From: Psychrobacter proteolyticus
GTDB lineage: Bacteria; Pseudomonadota; Gammaproteobacteria; Pseudomonadales; Moraxellaceae
Direction of reading: 5' to 3'
Length of the DNA stretch: 64,000 nucleotides
NCBI RefSeq assembly: GCF_003350005.1
Contig: NZ_QLKS01000004.1
Location: 92,022-156,021, forward strand
In this document: positions 18,625-27,375 of the stretch, one piece after another
Layout of the letters: each line of letters opens with the position of its first letter
Position numbering within the stretch: the first letter of the stretch is position 1
The notes under the pieces: model-generated
What the model was told of the DNA's origin: nothing
Databases searched by the model: none
What the model saw: only the letters and a program-made list of their open reading frames with translations
Position numbers and translations under genes: made by a program

Positions 18625-20424
18625 CTATCGGCTATTTTTTAGCGCACTCGCCAACTCAGTTAAGGTCACAAAGTTGCGACGAGTACCATCAGTATCGCTA
18701 CTCGGTCTATCTGCGATACTACTTTTTGCAAGCTTAGTGCTATCACTGTACTGCCAGTCATTAATATAATCGCTTTGAGTCAAGCGTTGACCGAACCCTG
18801 CTACTGCCATCGCAAACTGAGTATCGATACTGGCTTTATTTAAAGCGCGGCTAGCTTTATTAATCGGTTGGCTAATCAGTTTGGAGCTACCACCTGTCGG
18901 AGCTTTATAACGAATTTTTAGATAGCCAAGTTCATTAGAGTTCTGTTTATTATTCGAATTGGCAATGGCAATGGCATTGCTAGCAGCATAACGGCGATCG
19001 CTATATAGACCTTTTTGACCTTTTGGTGTCACTTCAAACAAAGCTATCACTGCCTTACCTGCCCCAAGCTCACCTGCATCAATTTTGTCATTATTAAAGT
19101 CTTCTTCAGCCAGTACGCGATTTTCATAACCAATCAAGCGCCACTCAGTCACCACATCGGGATTAAACTCAACTTGGACTTTTACGTCTTTAGCAACGGT
19201 GTTGAATGTCGCTGCTAACTCATCACCAAAGACTTTTTTTGCTTCGGTTAAGCTGTCAATATAGCTGTAATTACCATTGCCGTTATCCGCCATCTGTTCC
19301 ATCATGTGATCATTCAGATTACCGCGACCAAAGCCAACGGTAGATAAAGAGATACCGCGATCGCGATGGGCTTTGACCAAATCAAGCATCTCATCGACAT
19401 CACTAATACCAACGTTAAAATCGCCATCCGTTAACATCATGATTCGATTGATACCGTTCTTTTTCAGTCCCTGCTCAGCTTGTCTGTAGGCCAATTTAAG
19501 AGCATCTTCACCATTGGTTGAGCCTGAGGCATTTAATCCCTCGATTGCAGCCAATATTTTTGCTTTTTGGTCACCATTGGTTGCAGGCAATGCCACACTG
19601 GTGCTGCCCGAATAGGTAACGATACTGATGCTGTCTTGAGCGCGCATTTGTTCTGTCAGTAGTTTAAGCGATGACTGCGCCAATGGTAGCTTATCGCGTG
19701 ACGACATAGAGCCTGACACGTCTACCAAAAATACGAGATTGGCAGGTGGCATAGATTGCTTGTCTGTTTTTTGCGACCAGCTACTATCAACGGCTTTGAT
19801 ACCGACTTTGACGATTTTATTATCCTGATCTGCTCTATCCCAAGGTGAGTCTACTACCTCAGTTGACACAATAAACGGGGCACTACCTAAGCGTTTGCCA
19901 TCATCAAATTGATAGTTAAAATAATTAATCAATTCCTCTACCCGTACGGCATTAACAGGTGGTAGTTGACCCTCGTTTAGGTAGCGGCGCACATTGGCGT
20001 AGCTGCCCGTATCGGTATCGATAGACAAAGTGGATACCGCCATATCCGTAGTTCGATGTACAGGATTGGCTGCGTTTTTTTGATAGTTGTCTTTTGCCTC
20101 TGGCGTGACTATGATGCTCGGTAATGGGCGTACGATACTTGTTTGCGCCGCAGAACGTATCATCATCTGTTGGCTGATGACTGAGGGCTTAACACTGGGT
20201 GACGCCATGATAGACTCTGACACCACTGCTGCATCTTGATTGACTGTGCTGCTTGTCTCGGCTGGTAGCGTTTTGCTCATTTGTGAAGGGCTACAGGCTA
20301 TCAATCCTAGACTGGTTATAGCAGTAATCAATAGTACATTTCTAGTAGTGTTTCTCCCTAGGTGCTTACTTTCGTTTTTTAGCATTTTAGAGGCGGAAAT
20401 TTTAGATAAAGGGTCAAATGACAT
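18625..20424 (-). CDS. von Willebrand factor type A domain lipoprotein (YfbK-like)
   Basis: The 599-residue protein has a hydrophobic segment ending in a lipobox, LIAC, with the lipidated Cys at residue 44. The family-typical N-terminal block TDTGSYANVRRYLNEGQLPP (about 137-156) follows, then the vWA domain starting near 228. The MIDAS motif DVSGS (D235, S237, S239) is intact, with the later Thr and LTDGDFNVG Asp. A C-terminal region of the kind found with YfbK proteins closes it. vWA lipoproteins bind partner proteins through a metal ion; the partner is unknown. AAGGAA eight bases before the ATG supports the long start, which leaves an unusually long 30-residue n-region. Confidence 0.87.
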   Translation of the reverse strand: MSFDPLSKISASKMLKNESKHLGRNTTRNVLLITAITSLGLIACSPSQMSKTLPAETSSTVNQDAAVVSESIMASPSVKPSVISQQMMIRSAAQTSIVRPLPSIIVTPEAKDNYQKNAANPVHRTTDMAVSTLSIDTDTGSYANVRRYLNEGQLPPVNAVRVEELINYFNYQFDDGKRLGSAPFIVSTEVVDSPWDRADQDNKIVKVGIKAVDSSWSQKTDKQSMPPANLVFLVDVSGSMSSRDKLPLAQSSLKLLTEQMRAQDSISIVTYSGSTSVALPATNGDQKAKILAAIEGLNASGSTNGEDALKLAYRQAEQGLKKNGINRIMMLTDGDFNVGISDVDEMLDLVKAHRDRGISLSTVGFGRGNLNDHMMEQMADNGNGNYSYIDSLTEAKKVFGDELAATFNTVAKDVKVQVEFNPDVVTEWRLIGYENRVLAEEDFNNDKIDAGELGAGKAVIALFEVTPKGQKGLYSDRRYAASNAIAIANSNNKQNSNELGYLKIRYKAPTGGSSKLISQPINKASRALNKASIDTQFAMAVAGFGQRLTQSDYINDWQYSDSTKLAKSSIADRPSSDTDGTRRNFVTLTELASALKNSR

Positions 20425-20933
20425 AACAAAAATTCCTTATTGTAAGATAATTCAGTAGCGACTTGACCGTGTCAATATATGGTTAATGCTATTCAAAATA
20501 GGCAAATCAGCCGCCTTGTTTAGCCTATTAGCTGCCATACTTTCAGTTATTAATTTTGCATCAAAACTATTCTCAACCTACTGTCTGTAGATTAATGGTA
20601 GATAAAATATTCTAAATAAAAACGATTCAACCTTAAGACATTTATTAACCATATAAAAAATAAATATTAGATTTACTATACTTAACTTAATCTATAAAAG
20701 CTATGAATCACCATACTATAAAAGACCCTTATAAGTACTTGTCTTAAGCACGTCACGAGCTGTCGTATATTCTGACATACGCCTTTTTAATTGGCTAAAT
20801 ATCCTTTACGATAGCACTATCTTAATTTTAAGTGAATGTCGCGCCGAACCCAATAGACACTGCGACGCCTATTCACGCTATGCATCACTATATAAACCAT
20901 ACTAATTAAAAATCTATAAGCGAAATCTATTTT
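20425..20933. other. Divergent intergenic region between vWA lipoprotein gene and parC
   Basis: The 509-bp region must carry both promoters. It is AT-rich, especially 20590-20710. I could not select a convincing -35/-10 pair, and no RNA gene is visible. Confidence 0.4.
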
Positions 20934-23240
20934 ATGTCTGATGTTATTGATAATACGATTGCTCCACCCATTCCTAATGAACCGATGGATACTCGCTCAG
21001 TTGCAGAATTCACTGAGCAGGCGTATCTCAACTACGCCATGTACGTCATCATGGATCGGGCACTACCCAATATCGCCGACGGTCTAAAACCTGTTCAGCG
21101 CCGCATCGTCTACGCTATGAGCGAGCTTGGCCTAAAGTCCTCTGCTAAAGCAAAAAAATCAGCACGTACTGTCGGTGATGTTCTGGGTAAGTACCATCCG
21201 CATGGGGATAGCGCTTGTTATGAGGCCATGGTACTGATGGCACAGCCGTTCAGCTATCGCTATCCGCTCATCACAGGTCAAGGCAACTGGGGTAGCCCAG
21301 ATGATCCTAAATCCTTTGCGGCTATGCGTTATACCGAAGCAAAAATGTCAGCTTATGCCAATACATTGCTTGCAGAACTCGGTCAAGGCACGGTCGATTG
21401 GCAAGATAACTTTGACGGCACCATGCAGGAGCCAACCACCCTACCCGCTCGCTTGCCTAATATCCTTTTGAATGGCACGACAGGTATTGCCGTCGGTATG
21501 GCTACTGACATACCGCCGCATAATCTCAATGAAGTGGTGCGCGCAGCAATTCGTTTATTAAAAAATCCTGAGCTGTCCGTCAAGCAGATTACGCAGTCGA
21601 TACCAGCACCTGATCTGCCAACTCCAGCTGAGATCATTACTAGCAAAAAAGACTTGCAGGCGATGTACGAGACGGGTCGTGGCAGCTATAAAATGCGTGC
21701 CACGTTCCATATCGATAGCAAAGAAAAGAATCTCGTCATCATTGATGCGCTGCCCTACCAAGTCTCAGGCAACAAAATCCAAGAGCAAATTGCTAAGCTT
21801 ATGACTGATAAGAAGCTGCCTTGGGTGACGGATATTCATGATGAATCAGATCACGAAAATGCCTGCCGTATCGTCCTTGAGCTGCGCTCAACGCGGGTCG
21901 ATGTCGAGCGTGTCATGAGTCACTTGTTTGCCAGCACAGACCTAGAGAGCAATTACCGCGTCAATATGAATATGATTGGCCTTAATGGTAAACCGCAGGT
22001 CAAAAACCTAAAAGAAGTGTTGGAAGAATGGCTCATCTGTCGCCGTTCAGTAGTCACTCGCCGTTTGCAATATCGACTTGATAAAATCGATAAGCGCTTG
22101 CACATTCTGGCAGGTTTGCTGATTGCATATCTTAATATCGACGAAGTCATTCGCATCATTCGTGAAGAAGACGATCCAAAAGCGACACTGATGCAGGACT
22201 ATGACTTAACTGATATTCAAGCCAATGCAATCTTGGATATTCGTCTGCGTCAGCTAGCAAAGCTAGAGGAAATTGAGCTGCGCCGCGAGCAAGACGAATT
22301 GGCTACCGAGCGTGCCATCATTCAAGAGTATTTAGATAACCCAGACAGTCTGACCGATCTGATGATTGATGAGCTGACTGCCGATATGAAAGAACATGGC
22401 AACGAGCGCGTATCACCATTAGCAGAACGTGAAGAAGCACAAGCCTTAAAAGAGTCTGATCTGGTGCCGAGCGAACCCGTTACCGCTATCCTCTCAAAAG
22501 CAGGCTGGATTCGTGCTGCCAAAGGTCATGACGTAGACGCCGCTGGTATGAGCTATCGTTCAGGTGACAGCTATCAAGCCCATGTGCGCGGTAAATCCAA
22601 TGAAAAAATCTACGTACTTGACAGTACTGGACGCAGCTACAGTATCGATGCGCACAACCTCGCCTCAGCGCGCGGTCAAGGTGATCCACTGACCAGTGTA
22701 TTGAAGCCGCCAGCAGGTGCCAGCTTTGAGCAGCTATTGACGGGTGCTGACGATCAACGCATCATTCTTGCCAGCTCGCAGGGCTATGGTTTTATCAACA
22801 CTCTTGGTAATTTAGACAGCAATCAAAAGGCAGGTAAAAATGTTATTAATCTAGCCACTAACAGTCGCTTGCTCCCTGTTGCACGTATCGATGCGCCAGT
22901 AGAGACGGCCGCTAATACAGAAGGTGAAAATAGCAATATACACGTGACACCTGATCATGTTGCCGTTGCAACCAATGCAGGATATCTACTGATATTTGCC
23001 CTTGATGATTTGCCTGAACAGGCCCGCGGTAAAGGCAATAAACTTATTAAATTAAAAGACGGTGAGGAAGTGCTTACTGTCACACCACTCAGTCAGCAAG
23101 ACAGCCTTGTCATTACCGCTGGCAAACGCCATGTGACACTCAAGCCAAATGATTTGGCTAACTATACGGGTGTGCGTGGTAATCGTGGTGGTCAGTTGCC
23201 AAGAGGTTTTCAGAATGTAACGAGTGTTGAGGTTGGATAG
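20934..23240 (+). CDS. parC: DNA topoisomerase IV subunit A
   Basis: ParC cuts and rejoins DNA and, with ParE, decatenates daughter chromosomes. The 768-residue protein has the winged-helix and tower domains; the catalytic Tyr is Y133 in MRYTEAKMS. The quinolone-determining stretch [14 protein letters not shown] has Ser93 and Glu97, equal to E. coli S80 and E84, that is the unmutated state. The C-terminal third is a beta-pinwheel with degenerate repeats, shorter than in GyrA and lacking a GyrA box, which separates it from gyrA. parE is not adjacent. The ATG at 20934 has no good ribosome-binding site; AAGCGAA is the best candidate. Confidence 0.96.
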   Translation: MSDVIDNTIAPPIPNEPMDTRSVAEFTEQAYLNYAMYVIMDRALPNIADGLKPVQRRIVYAMSELGLKSSAKAKKSARTVGDVLGKYHPHGDSACYEAMVLMAQPFSYRYPLITGQGNWGSPDDPKSFAAMRYTEAKMSAYANTLLAELGQGTVDWQDNFDGTMQEPTTLPARLPNILLNGTTGIAVGMATDIPPHNLNEVVRAAIRLLKNPELSVKQITQSIPAPDLPTPAEIITSKKDLQAMYETGRGSYKMRATFHIDSKEKNLVIIDALPYQVSGNKIQEQIAKLMTDKKLPWVTDIHDESDHENACRIVLELRSTRVDVERVMSHLFASTDLESNYRVNMNMIGLNGKPQVKNLKEVLEEWLICRRSVVTRRLQYRLDKIDKRLHILAGLLIAYLNIDEVIRIIREEDDPKATLMQDYDLTDIQANAILDIRLRQLAKLEEIELRREQDELATERAIIQEYLDNPDSLTDLMIDELTADMKEHGNERVSPLAEREEAQALKESDLVPSEPVTAILSKAGWIRAAKGHDVDAAGMSYRSGDSYQAHVRGKSNEKIYVLDSTGRSYSIDAHNLASARGQGDPLTSVLKPPAGASFEQLLTGADDQRIILASSQGYGFINTLGNLDSNQKAGKNVINLATNSRLLPVARIDAPVETAANTEGENSNIHVTPDHVAVATNAGYLLIFALDDLPEQARGKGNKLIKLKDGEEVLTVTPLSQQDSLVITAGKRHVTLKPNDLANYTGVRGNRGGQLPRGFQNVTSVEVG

Positions 23241-23294
23241 TTTTAGTCTCTTAAGTGTCAGCAAACTGAACTAAAGACCCAGCTACTACCCATC

Positions 23295-23329
23295 AAAATC
23301 CGCCTATATATAATATAGGCGGATTTTTT
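23295..23329. terminator. Bidirectional terminator between parC and the first BLUF gene
   Basis: A long stem, AAAATCCGCCTATAT pairing with ATATAGGCGGATTTT, lies between convergent genes with A/T runs at both ends. Confidence 0.9.
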
Positions 23330-23430
23330 GTACCACTAGAGATTTGTACTACACAAGAAAAGTAGCTGACCATGTTGAATGTAGAGACTAGAGTGACATA
23401 ATACGGTTGTGATGAACAAATACGCTCAGT

Positions 23431-23892
23431 TTAAATCTCGTTAAGCCGCTCATCTGTAAAGAGCGCATCCATAAAGTTTATGATACGATCCTTTGTCATG
23501 AGATAAGGGTTGAAATCAGTACCTGTCGAAAAATGTTTGAGGGTATGCACTTCGTATTCAGGACCTGACGTTAGATATCTAATCAAAAAGCCGTCCCATT
23601 TACGCATCTCTACCTCTTTAATTTCTACTACATGAATAGATAAATGCGGACGTTCCGTGATGATTCTGGTTAGAAGCTCGTTGACATCGAGTCTCAAGCC
23701 TTCAATATTTTGAATAATATAGTTATCATTGATAGCAAGTGCTGACGTTATACCGCTTTGCTCGTTGTTTCGCCGCGCTATCTCAAAAGTACGAGCCATT
23801 TTGACACCATTGTCTTTTTCACGGTTTTTACCGATATACGTTAGGCTGGTGAGAATGTGAGCACAATCGTTATTTCTTTCGTCTGAAATCAT
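23431..23892 (-). CDS. Short BLUF-domain blue-light sensor protein, canonical copy (BLUF1)
   Basis: BLUF domains bind flavin and sense blue light through a Tyr/Gln hydrogen-bond switch. This 153-residue protein aligns with short PixD-type BLUF proteins with the same spacing as Slr1694: Tyr at 19 (SLTYIG), Asn pair at 42-43 in RRNNEQSGITSAL, Gln at 61 (YIIQNIEG) and Trp at 99 (RKWDGF). The C-terminal tail LKHFSTGTDFNPYLM (about 119-133) is shared with the two paralogues and corresponds to the C-terminal helices of short BLUFs. No output domain is present, so signalling would be by protein contact. The ATG has GAAGGA close upstream. It is the last of three tandem copies. Confidence 0.85.
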   Translation of the reverse strand: MISDERNNDCAHILTSLTYIGKNREKDNGVKMARTFEIARRNNEQSGITSALAINDNYIIQNIEGLRLDVNELLTRIITERPHLSIHVVEIKEVEMRKWDGFLIRYLTSGPEYEVHTLKHFSTGTDFNPYLMTKDRIINFMDALFTDERLNEI

Positions 23893-24190
23893 TTCCTTCT
23901 CTCTTCTGAATTAGAATTCAATAAATCTACGCATAAGATATCTAATTAAAAAATCCATTTAGCTTAAGATACTATCTTAGAATCATCCTAATAAATAATA
24001 CCTTATTTTTTTGTTATATGACTATTCACTGATAATATTAAGTTATTAATTTCAGGAAACCCAACTTGTTGTTTTATTCGAATCTAACTCACTAAGCTCT
24101 AAAAACAGACCTCACAAGATCGTTTTTTTTCTGAGAATTATGTAGTAAAAATAATTCATCAAAGTTCTCTCAACCGATCTTTCTTAATAG
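23893..24190. other. Intergenic region upstream of BLUF1
   Basis: This 298-bp AT-rich gap carries an imperfect palindrome, TAAGAT-ACT-ATCTTA at 23965-23979, about 72 bp before the BLUF1 start. It differs from the palindrome upstream of the other two BLUF genes. No terminator for BLUF2 is obvious. Confidence 0.45.
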
Positions 24191-24664
24191 TTATAAAATT
24201 TTTTGGTCTGCAAAAATTTCATGCAAAAAACTTTCAATCTGAGTACTTTTCATTAGGTAGGGATTGAAGTCAGAACCTGCTGAGAAGCTTTTTAAGGCAT
24301 ATTCTTCATCTTCGGCACTTTCCGTTAGGTATTTGGTTACGAACCCATCCCATTGAAGCGCTTCTATTTCTTCCACCTTGACAACATTAGGGATAATCTT
24401 GAAATGCTCATCAATTATCTTCGCTAGAGCAGCATTGACAGCTGGTCTTGAGCCTTGAATGTTTTGAACAAAGTAACCGTCATTGATCACAAGCGCTGCA
24501 ACTAACCCACTTTCCTCAAAGTATCTTCTCCACTGCTCAAGAGCACGAGTCAATTCTATACCCGTTTTTAATTCGATGTTTTTGCCAACATACGTTAGGC
24601 TAATCAGCAGATGCTCGCCATGTCTTTTCCTACTTCCTGAAGTTTGACTTATTGTTATATGCAT
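24191..24664 (-). CDS. BLUF-like protein lacking the flavin-site Asn residues (BLUF2)
   Basis: The 157-residue product is a second short BLUF-like protein. Key Tyr25 (SLTYVG), Gln67 (YFVQNIQG) and Trp105 (LQWDGF) are kept. The pair of Asn expected at 48-49 is replaced by Tyr-Phe in WRRYFEESGLVAAL. In BLUF photoreceptors an Asn at this place contacts the flavin ring, so flavin binding or photochemistry may be altered; this is inference. The start at 24664 is chosen over an in-frame ATG at 24676: only this one aligns with the start and spacing of the third copy, and a TGGAT lies just upstream. The tail SFSAGSDFNPYLM is nearly identical to that of BLUF3. Confidence 0.75.
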   Translation of the reverse strand: MHITISQTSGSRKRHGEHLLISLTYVGKNIELKTGIELTRALEQWRRYFEESGLVAALVINDGYFVQNIQGSRPAVNAALAKIIDEHFKIIPNVVKVEEIEALQWDGFVTKYLTESAEDEEYALKSFSAGSDFNPYLMKSTQIESFLHEIFADQKIL

Positions 24665-24705
24665 AAGAAAATCCATTTATATAATAGGTATATAAATTAA
24701 TATAC

Positions 24706-24720
24706 ACTTTATTATAAAGT
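24706..24720. promoter_or_regulatory. Operator-like palindrome upstream of BLUF2
   Basis: ACTTTA-TTA-TAAAGT is a perfect inverted repeat that extends to TATAC/GTATA on the outer side. It lies about 42 bp before the BLUF2 start and overlaps a TATACT hexamer (minus strand) that could be a -10 element. The related palindrome before BLUF3 lies at nearly the same distance, which suggests a shared binding site. The factor that binds it is unknown. Confidence 0.45.
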
Positions 24721-24970
24721 ATAATCAATAAGACTCTTGGGAGTTGACCAGTTTTTTTATCATCTATTATTTTAAAATAAAACTACAAAAACTAGCTCAC
24801 TCAGCGTGAGAGCATCACTCTAATCGCTAGGAGTTCTCATGTGTATTTACCGATATACCAAGTCGTCTTTAGTCGTCAAATATTGCGCGAATCACTTATG
24901 AACATCAACTAATATTTTGTCCAATTGCCAAGGACACACCCTTTACCAAACGGGTAAGTTGCTTTCACCA

Positions 24971-25005
24971 AAAAGCCGCCTATACAAACGTATAGACGGC
25001 TTTTC
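24971..25005. terminator. Terminator between BLUF3 and BLUF2
   Basis: AAAAGCCGCCTATAC and GTATAGACGGCTTTT form a 15-bp stem with one mismatch and a four-base loop. On the minus strand it would end transcription coming from BLUF3, so the genes are probably separate units. Confidence 0.85.
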
Positions 25006-25030
25006 TATTCTAGCTAGAATAAGTGACTAT

Positions 25031-25081
25031 TTTAAGAAGCAGATGTCTTTAAGAAGCAGGTATCTTTAAGAAACAGATAAC
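25031..25081. repeat. Three 17-bp imperfect tandem repeats downstream of BLUF3
   Basis: Units at 25031-25047, 25048-25064 and 25065-25081 all begin TTTAAGAA(G/A)CAG and differ at only a few positions. They lie 22 bp past the BLUF3 stop, in the transcribed 3' region. Confidence 0.85.
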
Positions 25082-25102
25082 TAAGAACTAAATACTATTC
25101 AT

Positions 25103-25582
25103 TTAAAATTTATTGTATTCAGGACCTTTAAATATTGCTTTCAAGAAGCTTTCAATTTGAGTGCTTTTCATAAGATAAGGGTTATAGTCAGAACCTGCTG
25201 AGAAGCTCTTTAGGGCATACTCTTCATCTTCAACGCTTGATGTTAGATGTTTGACTAAAAACCCACTCCATTGACGCGATTCTATTTCCTCTATATTAAC
25301 GATATTAGGAAAAATGGTTGAATGCTCGTCAAGTATTTTTTCTAAGGCAGTATTGATAGCAGGCCTTGTCCCTTGAAAACTTTGAACGAAATAACCTTCA
25401 CTAATAACTAAAGCTGAAACTATATTAGTTTCTTCAAAATATCTGCGCCAATACTCAAGTGCGCGAGTCAGCTCAATTCCCGAATCTAGATCGACATTTT
25501 TGGCGATATATGTCATGTGGATAAGAATATGCTCGCCATGCCTTTTTCTATTTTCTGAAGGTTGGCTTGTCGTTATGTTCAT
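25103..25582 (-). CDS. BLUF-like protein lacking the flavin-site Asn residues (BLUF3)
   Basis: This 159-residue protein is the closest relative of BLUF2 and the first of the three copies in transcription order. Tyr25 (HMTYIA), Gln67 (YFVQSFQG) and Trp105 (RQWSGF) are kept, while the flavin-site Asn pair is Tyr48-Phe49 in WRRYFEETNIVSAL. The Gly that follows the Asn pair in canonical BLUFs is Asn53 here. The shared tail SFSAGSDYNPYLM corresponds to the C-terminal helices of short BLUF proteins. AAGG six bases before the ATG supports the start. The protein has no output domain. It may be a non-photoactive partner or a flavin-free variant; neither is shown. Confidence 0.75.
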   Translation of the reverse strand: MNITTSQPSENRKRHGEHILIHMTYIAKNVDLDSGIELTRALEYWRRYFEETNIVSALVISEGYFVQSFQGTRPAINTALEKILDEHSTIFPNIVNIEEIESRQWSGFLVKHLTSSVEDEEYALKSFSAGSDYNPYLMKSTQIESFLKAIFKGPEYNKF

Positions 25583-25620
25583 AAGAAACCTTATTTATAA
25601 AAACTTCATTTAAATCAAGG

Positions 25621-25658
25621 TATACTTTAAGATAAAGTATACTTTAAGATAAAGTATA
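25621..25658. promoter_or_regulatory. Duplicated operator-like palindrome upstream of BLUF3
   Basis: A 17-bp unit, TATACTTTAAGATAAAG, occurs twice in exact tandem (25621-25637 and 25638-25654), followed by TATA. This produces two overlapping inverted repeats, TATACTTTA-AGA-TAAAGTATA. The array begins 39 bp before the BLUF3 start and resembles the single palindrome before BLUF2 at the same place. It may be a pair of adjacent operator sites overlapping the promoter. Confidence 0.5.
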
Positions 25659-25881
25659 ATTAATAATATTTTTTATCACTTACTATGATTTTTTTAGATT
25701 TATGACATAGAAGCTTCAATGATATACCATACCGATATCTATCACAGTAAAATTGTACTACAAAGTTGCCATGCTTAGTGTAATGGCATTATTCTAATAG
25801 TTAACTAGCCTAATCTATATTTTCCTACCACCCTGCCTCAACTTATTTATATGACTGACCCACGCTTACTCACTGGTGAGA

Positions 25882-25911
25882 TATTACAAGCATTAATCAA
25901 AGCTTGTAATA
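25882..25911. repeat. Perfect 10-bp inverted repeat
   Basis: TATTACAAGC (25882-25891) and GCTTGTAATA (25902-25911) form a perfect stem with a 10-base loop. No T-run follows on either strand, so it is not a simple terminator; function unknown. Confidence 0.65.
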
Positions 25912-26324
25912 CTTATCGAGCTAGCACTTCTTATAGGTATGTGAAACACCATTTACTCTCAATAAAAAGTCAATATTGCAAAGGCCGTCAAAGTGACGGC
26001 TGATTTTAAGATAAAAAAATTCATACTTATTCCTTTAGGTAGTTGATGCATTAATAACGATAGATCATCTTATTTTGTAGATTAGTTTTGATAGCTGAAT
26101 ATAACCTTATAATAAATCAACACTATTAAGTTAACCATATCGTTTAGGATTTTTGTTAACCCTCTGGGCAAGCGCTGAGCCCCTTCAAAGACAATCATAT
26201 GGATACTGTCTAAATAGATATGCATGCAGCATCATAGGTTACTCGATAGGTATTTATCTGATTGGGTATGTTGTAGTAGTATCTGAATCATTGTATCTAC
26301 ACAACTAAAAACAATAGGATCAGC

Positions 26325-27155
26325 ATGTTTATCGAAGATAAGATTGCCAAAGAAAGTATGACTACTAAGATCTCGACACCCAAAATCATCTTTTTTGACA
26401 TCGATGATACCTTGAGCCGTAACGGCATTATCGCTGAACACAATAAAGCGACGCTTGAGCAGCTTGCAGATACCGATATTAAGCTAGTGATTTCGACTGG
26501 TCGTTCTAAAGCCATATTGCCTGAAGACATTTTAGCGTTGCTTGATGCAGATATATTGGATGCCATTATTTGTATGAATGGACAATATAGTTTTGATAAA
26601 ACTGGCCAAATCAGCCACTACCCATTAACTGCTGAACAGACAGATAAAATCGTGCGTCTGTGCCAGCAAAGTGATTTGATTCATAAGTTTGACTCTGCTA
26701 CTCATATCGCTTGGTCAGGTGAAAATGAACGTTTGCGCGAGTTCAATGCGGTCACGCCCAATTCGATCCTTGACCCTGATTACTACAAAACAAATACCGT
26801 CTATCAGTGCTCGGTATTTTTTAACAATCAGCAAGAAAAAATGCAGGATATCAACTTTGCCCAGTATGATTTAAAGCTGGTACATTGGCATCAGATTGGT
26901 GCCGATATATTGCCAGCAGATGCATCAAAAGCGCGCGGTATCAAAGATATGTGCGAATACTATGCAGTAGATGCAAGCGAGTGTATGGCATTTGGTGACG
27001 GTATGAATGATTTAGAAATGTTCGACTTAGTTGGATTTGCTGTGGCCATGGGAGATGCCCAGCCAGCTTTAATAGAACGCGCTAACTTCGTTACTGGAAC
27101 GATTGAAGAGCATGGTATTCAAACCGTGCTTAATCAGTTAGAAATGAGGTCATAA
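26325..27155 (+). CDS. HAD-superfamily Cof-type phosphatase
   Basis: The 276-residue protein has the HAD catalytic motif FFDIDDTLS near residue 23, the second motif VISTGRS (about 56-62) and the late metal motif AFGDGMNDLEMF (about 223-234). The cap between motifs II and III is of the large C2B type found in Cof-like enzymes. These cytosolic phosphatases act on sugar phosphates, flavin or pyridoxal phosphates and often have broad specificity; the substrate here is unknown. AGGAT five bases before the ATG at 26325 supports this start over the internal one at 26358. It ends at a strong terminator. Confidence 0.88.
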   Translation: MFIEDKIAKESMTTKISTPKIIFFDIDDTLSRNGIIAEHNKATLEQLADTDIKLVISTGRSKAILPEDILALLDADILDAIICMNGQYSFDKTGQISHYPLTAEQTDKIVRLCQQSDLIHKFDSATHIAWSGENERLREFNAVTPNSILDPDYYKTNTVYQCSVFFNNQQEKMQDINFAQYDLKLVHWHQIGADILPADASKARGIKDMCEYYAVDASECMAFGDGMNDLEMFDLVGFAVAMGDAQPALIERANFVTGTIEEHGIQTVLNQLEMRS

Positions 27156-27208
27156 GACTGTTCAGGCACATAAAGCCATTAACGTTCATTTAATTAATGT
27201 TCATTTAA

Positions 27209-27245
27209 AAAAAGCCCTTACTAGCTGACTAGTAAGGGCTTTTTA
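27209..27245. terminator. Bidirectional terminator between the HAD and SDR genes
   Basis: A perfect stem of about 15 bp, AAAAGCCCTTACTAG with CTAGTAAGGGCTTTT, has a CTGA loop and A/T runs on both sides. It lies between convergent genes. Confidence 0.92.
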
Positions 27246-27375
27246 TTATGGTCTAATTTTATATAGACGTTTCAACTGAAAACTGTAGCGGTGATGATTC
27301 CAATACTTTGTCGAGTATTCATTTCATTCCTTCTACAAATCCAATCGAACGTTAAGGCGTCAATTAAGGCCTCGA

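Larger units (their letters stand above)
24665..25102. other. Intergenic region between BLUF3 and BLUF2
   Basis: This gap of about 440 bp holds, from BLUF2 outward, the operator-like palindrome near 24706-24720, a block also found upstream of BLUF3 (24799-24824), a terminator at 24971-25005 and three 17-bp repeats at 25031-25081. All are listed separately. Confidence 0.55.
25583..26324. other. Intergenic region between BLUF3 and the HAD gene
   Basis: This 742-bp stretch carries the palindrome pair at 25621-25658, a second copy of the block upstream of BLUF2 (25774-25798), a perfect 10-bp inverted repeat at 25882-25911 and a short hairpin GCCGTCA-AAG-TGACGGC at 25984-26000. A 50-codon open frame at 25851-26003 has no ribosome-binding site and is not called as a gene. 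Confidence 0.5.

Noticed and set aside
23965..23979. Palindrome before BLUF1 as the same operator as before BLUF2 and BLUF3
   Set aside because: Its arms (TAAGAT/ATCTTA) differ from ACTTTA/TAAAGT and it lies about 30 bp farther from the start, so it is kept separate.
24790..24850. tRNA-like pattern (TAGCTCA...GAGAGCAT) between BLUF3 and BLUF2
   Set aside because: No acceptor stem, T-arm or anticodon loop can be formed; the stretch is instead the block shared with the region upstream of BLUF3.
25851..26003. 50-codon plus-strand open frame between BLUF3 and the HAD gene
   Set aside because: No ribosome-binding site, no recognisable domain, and it spans inverted repeats that explain the sequence better.
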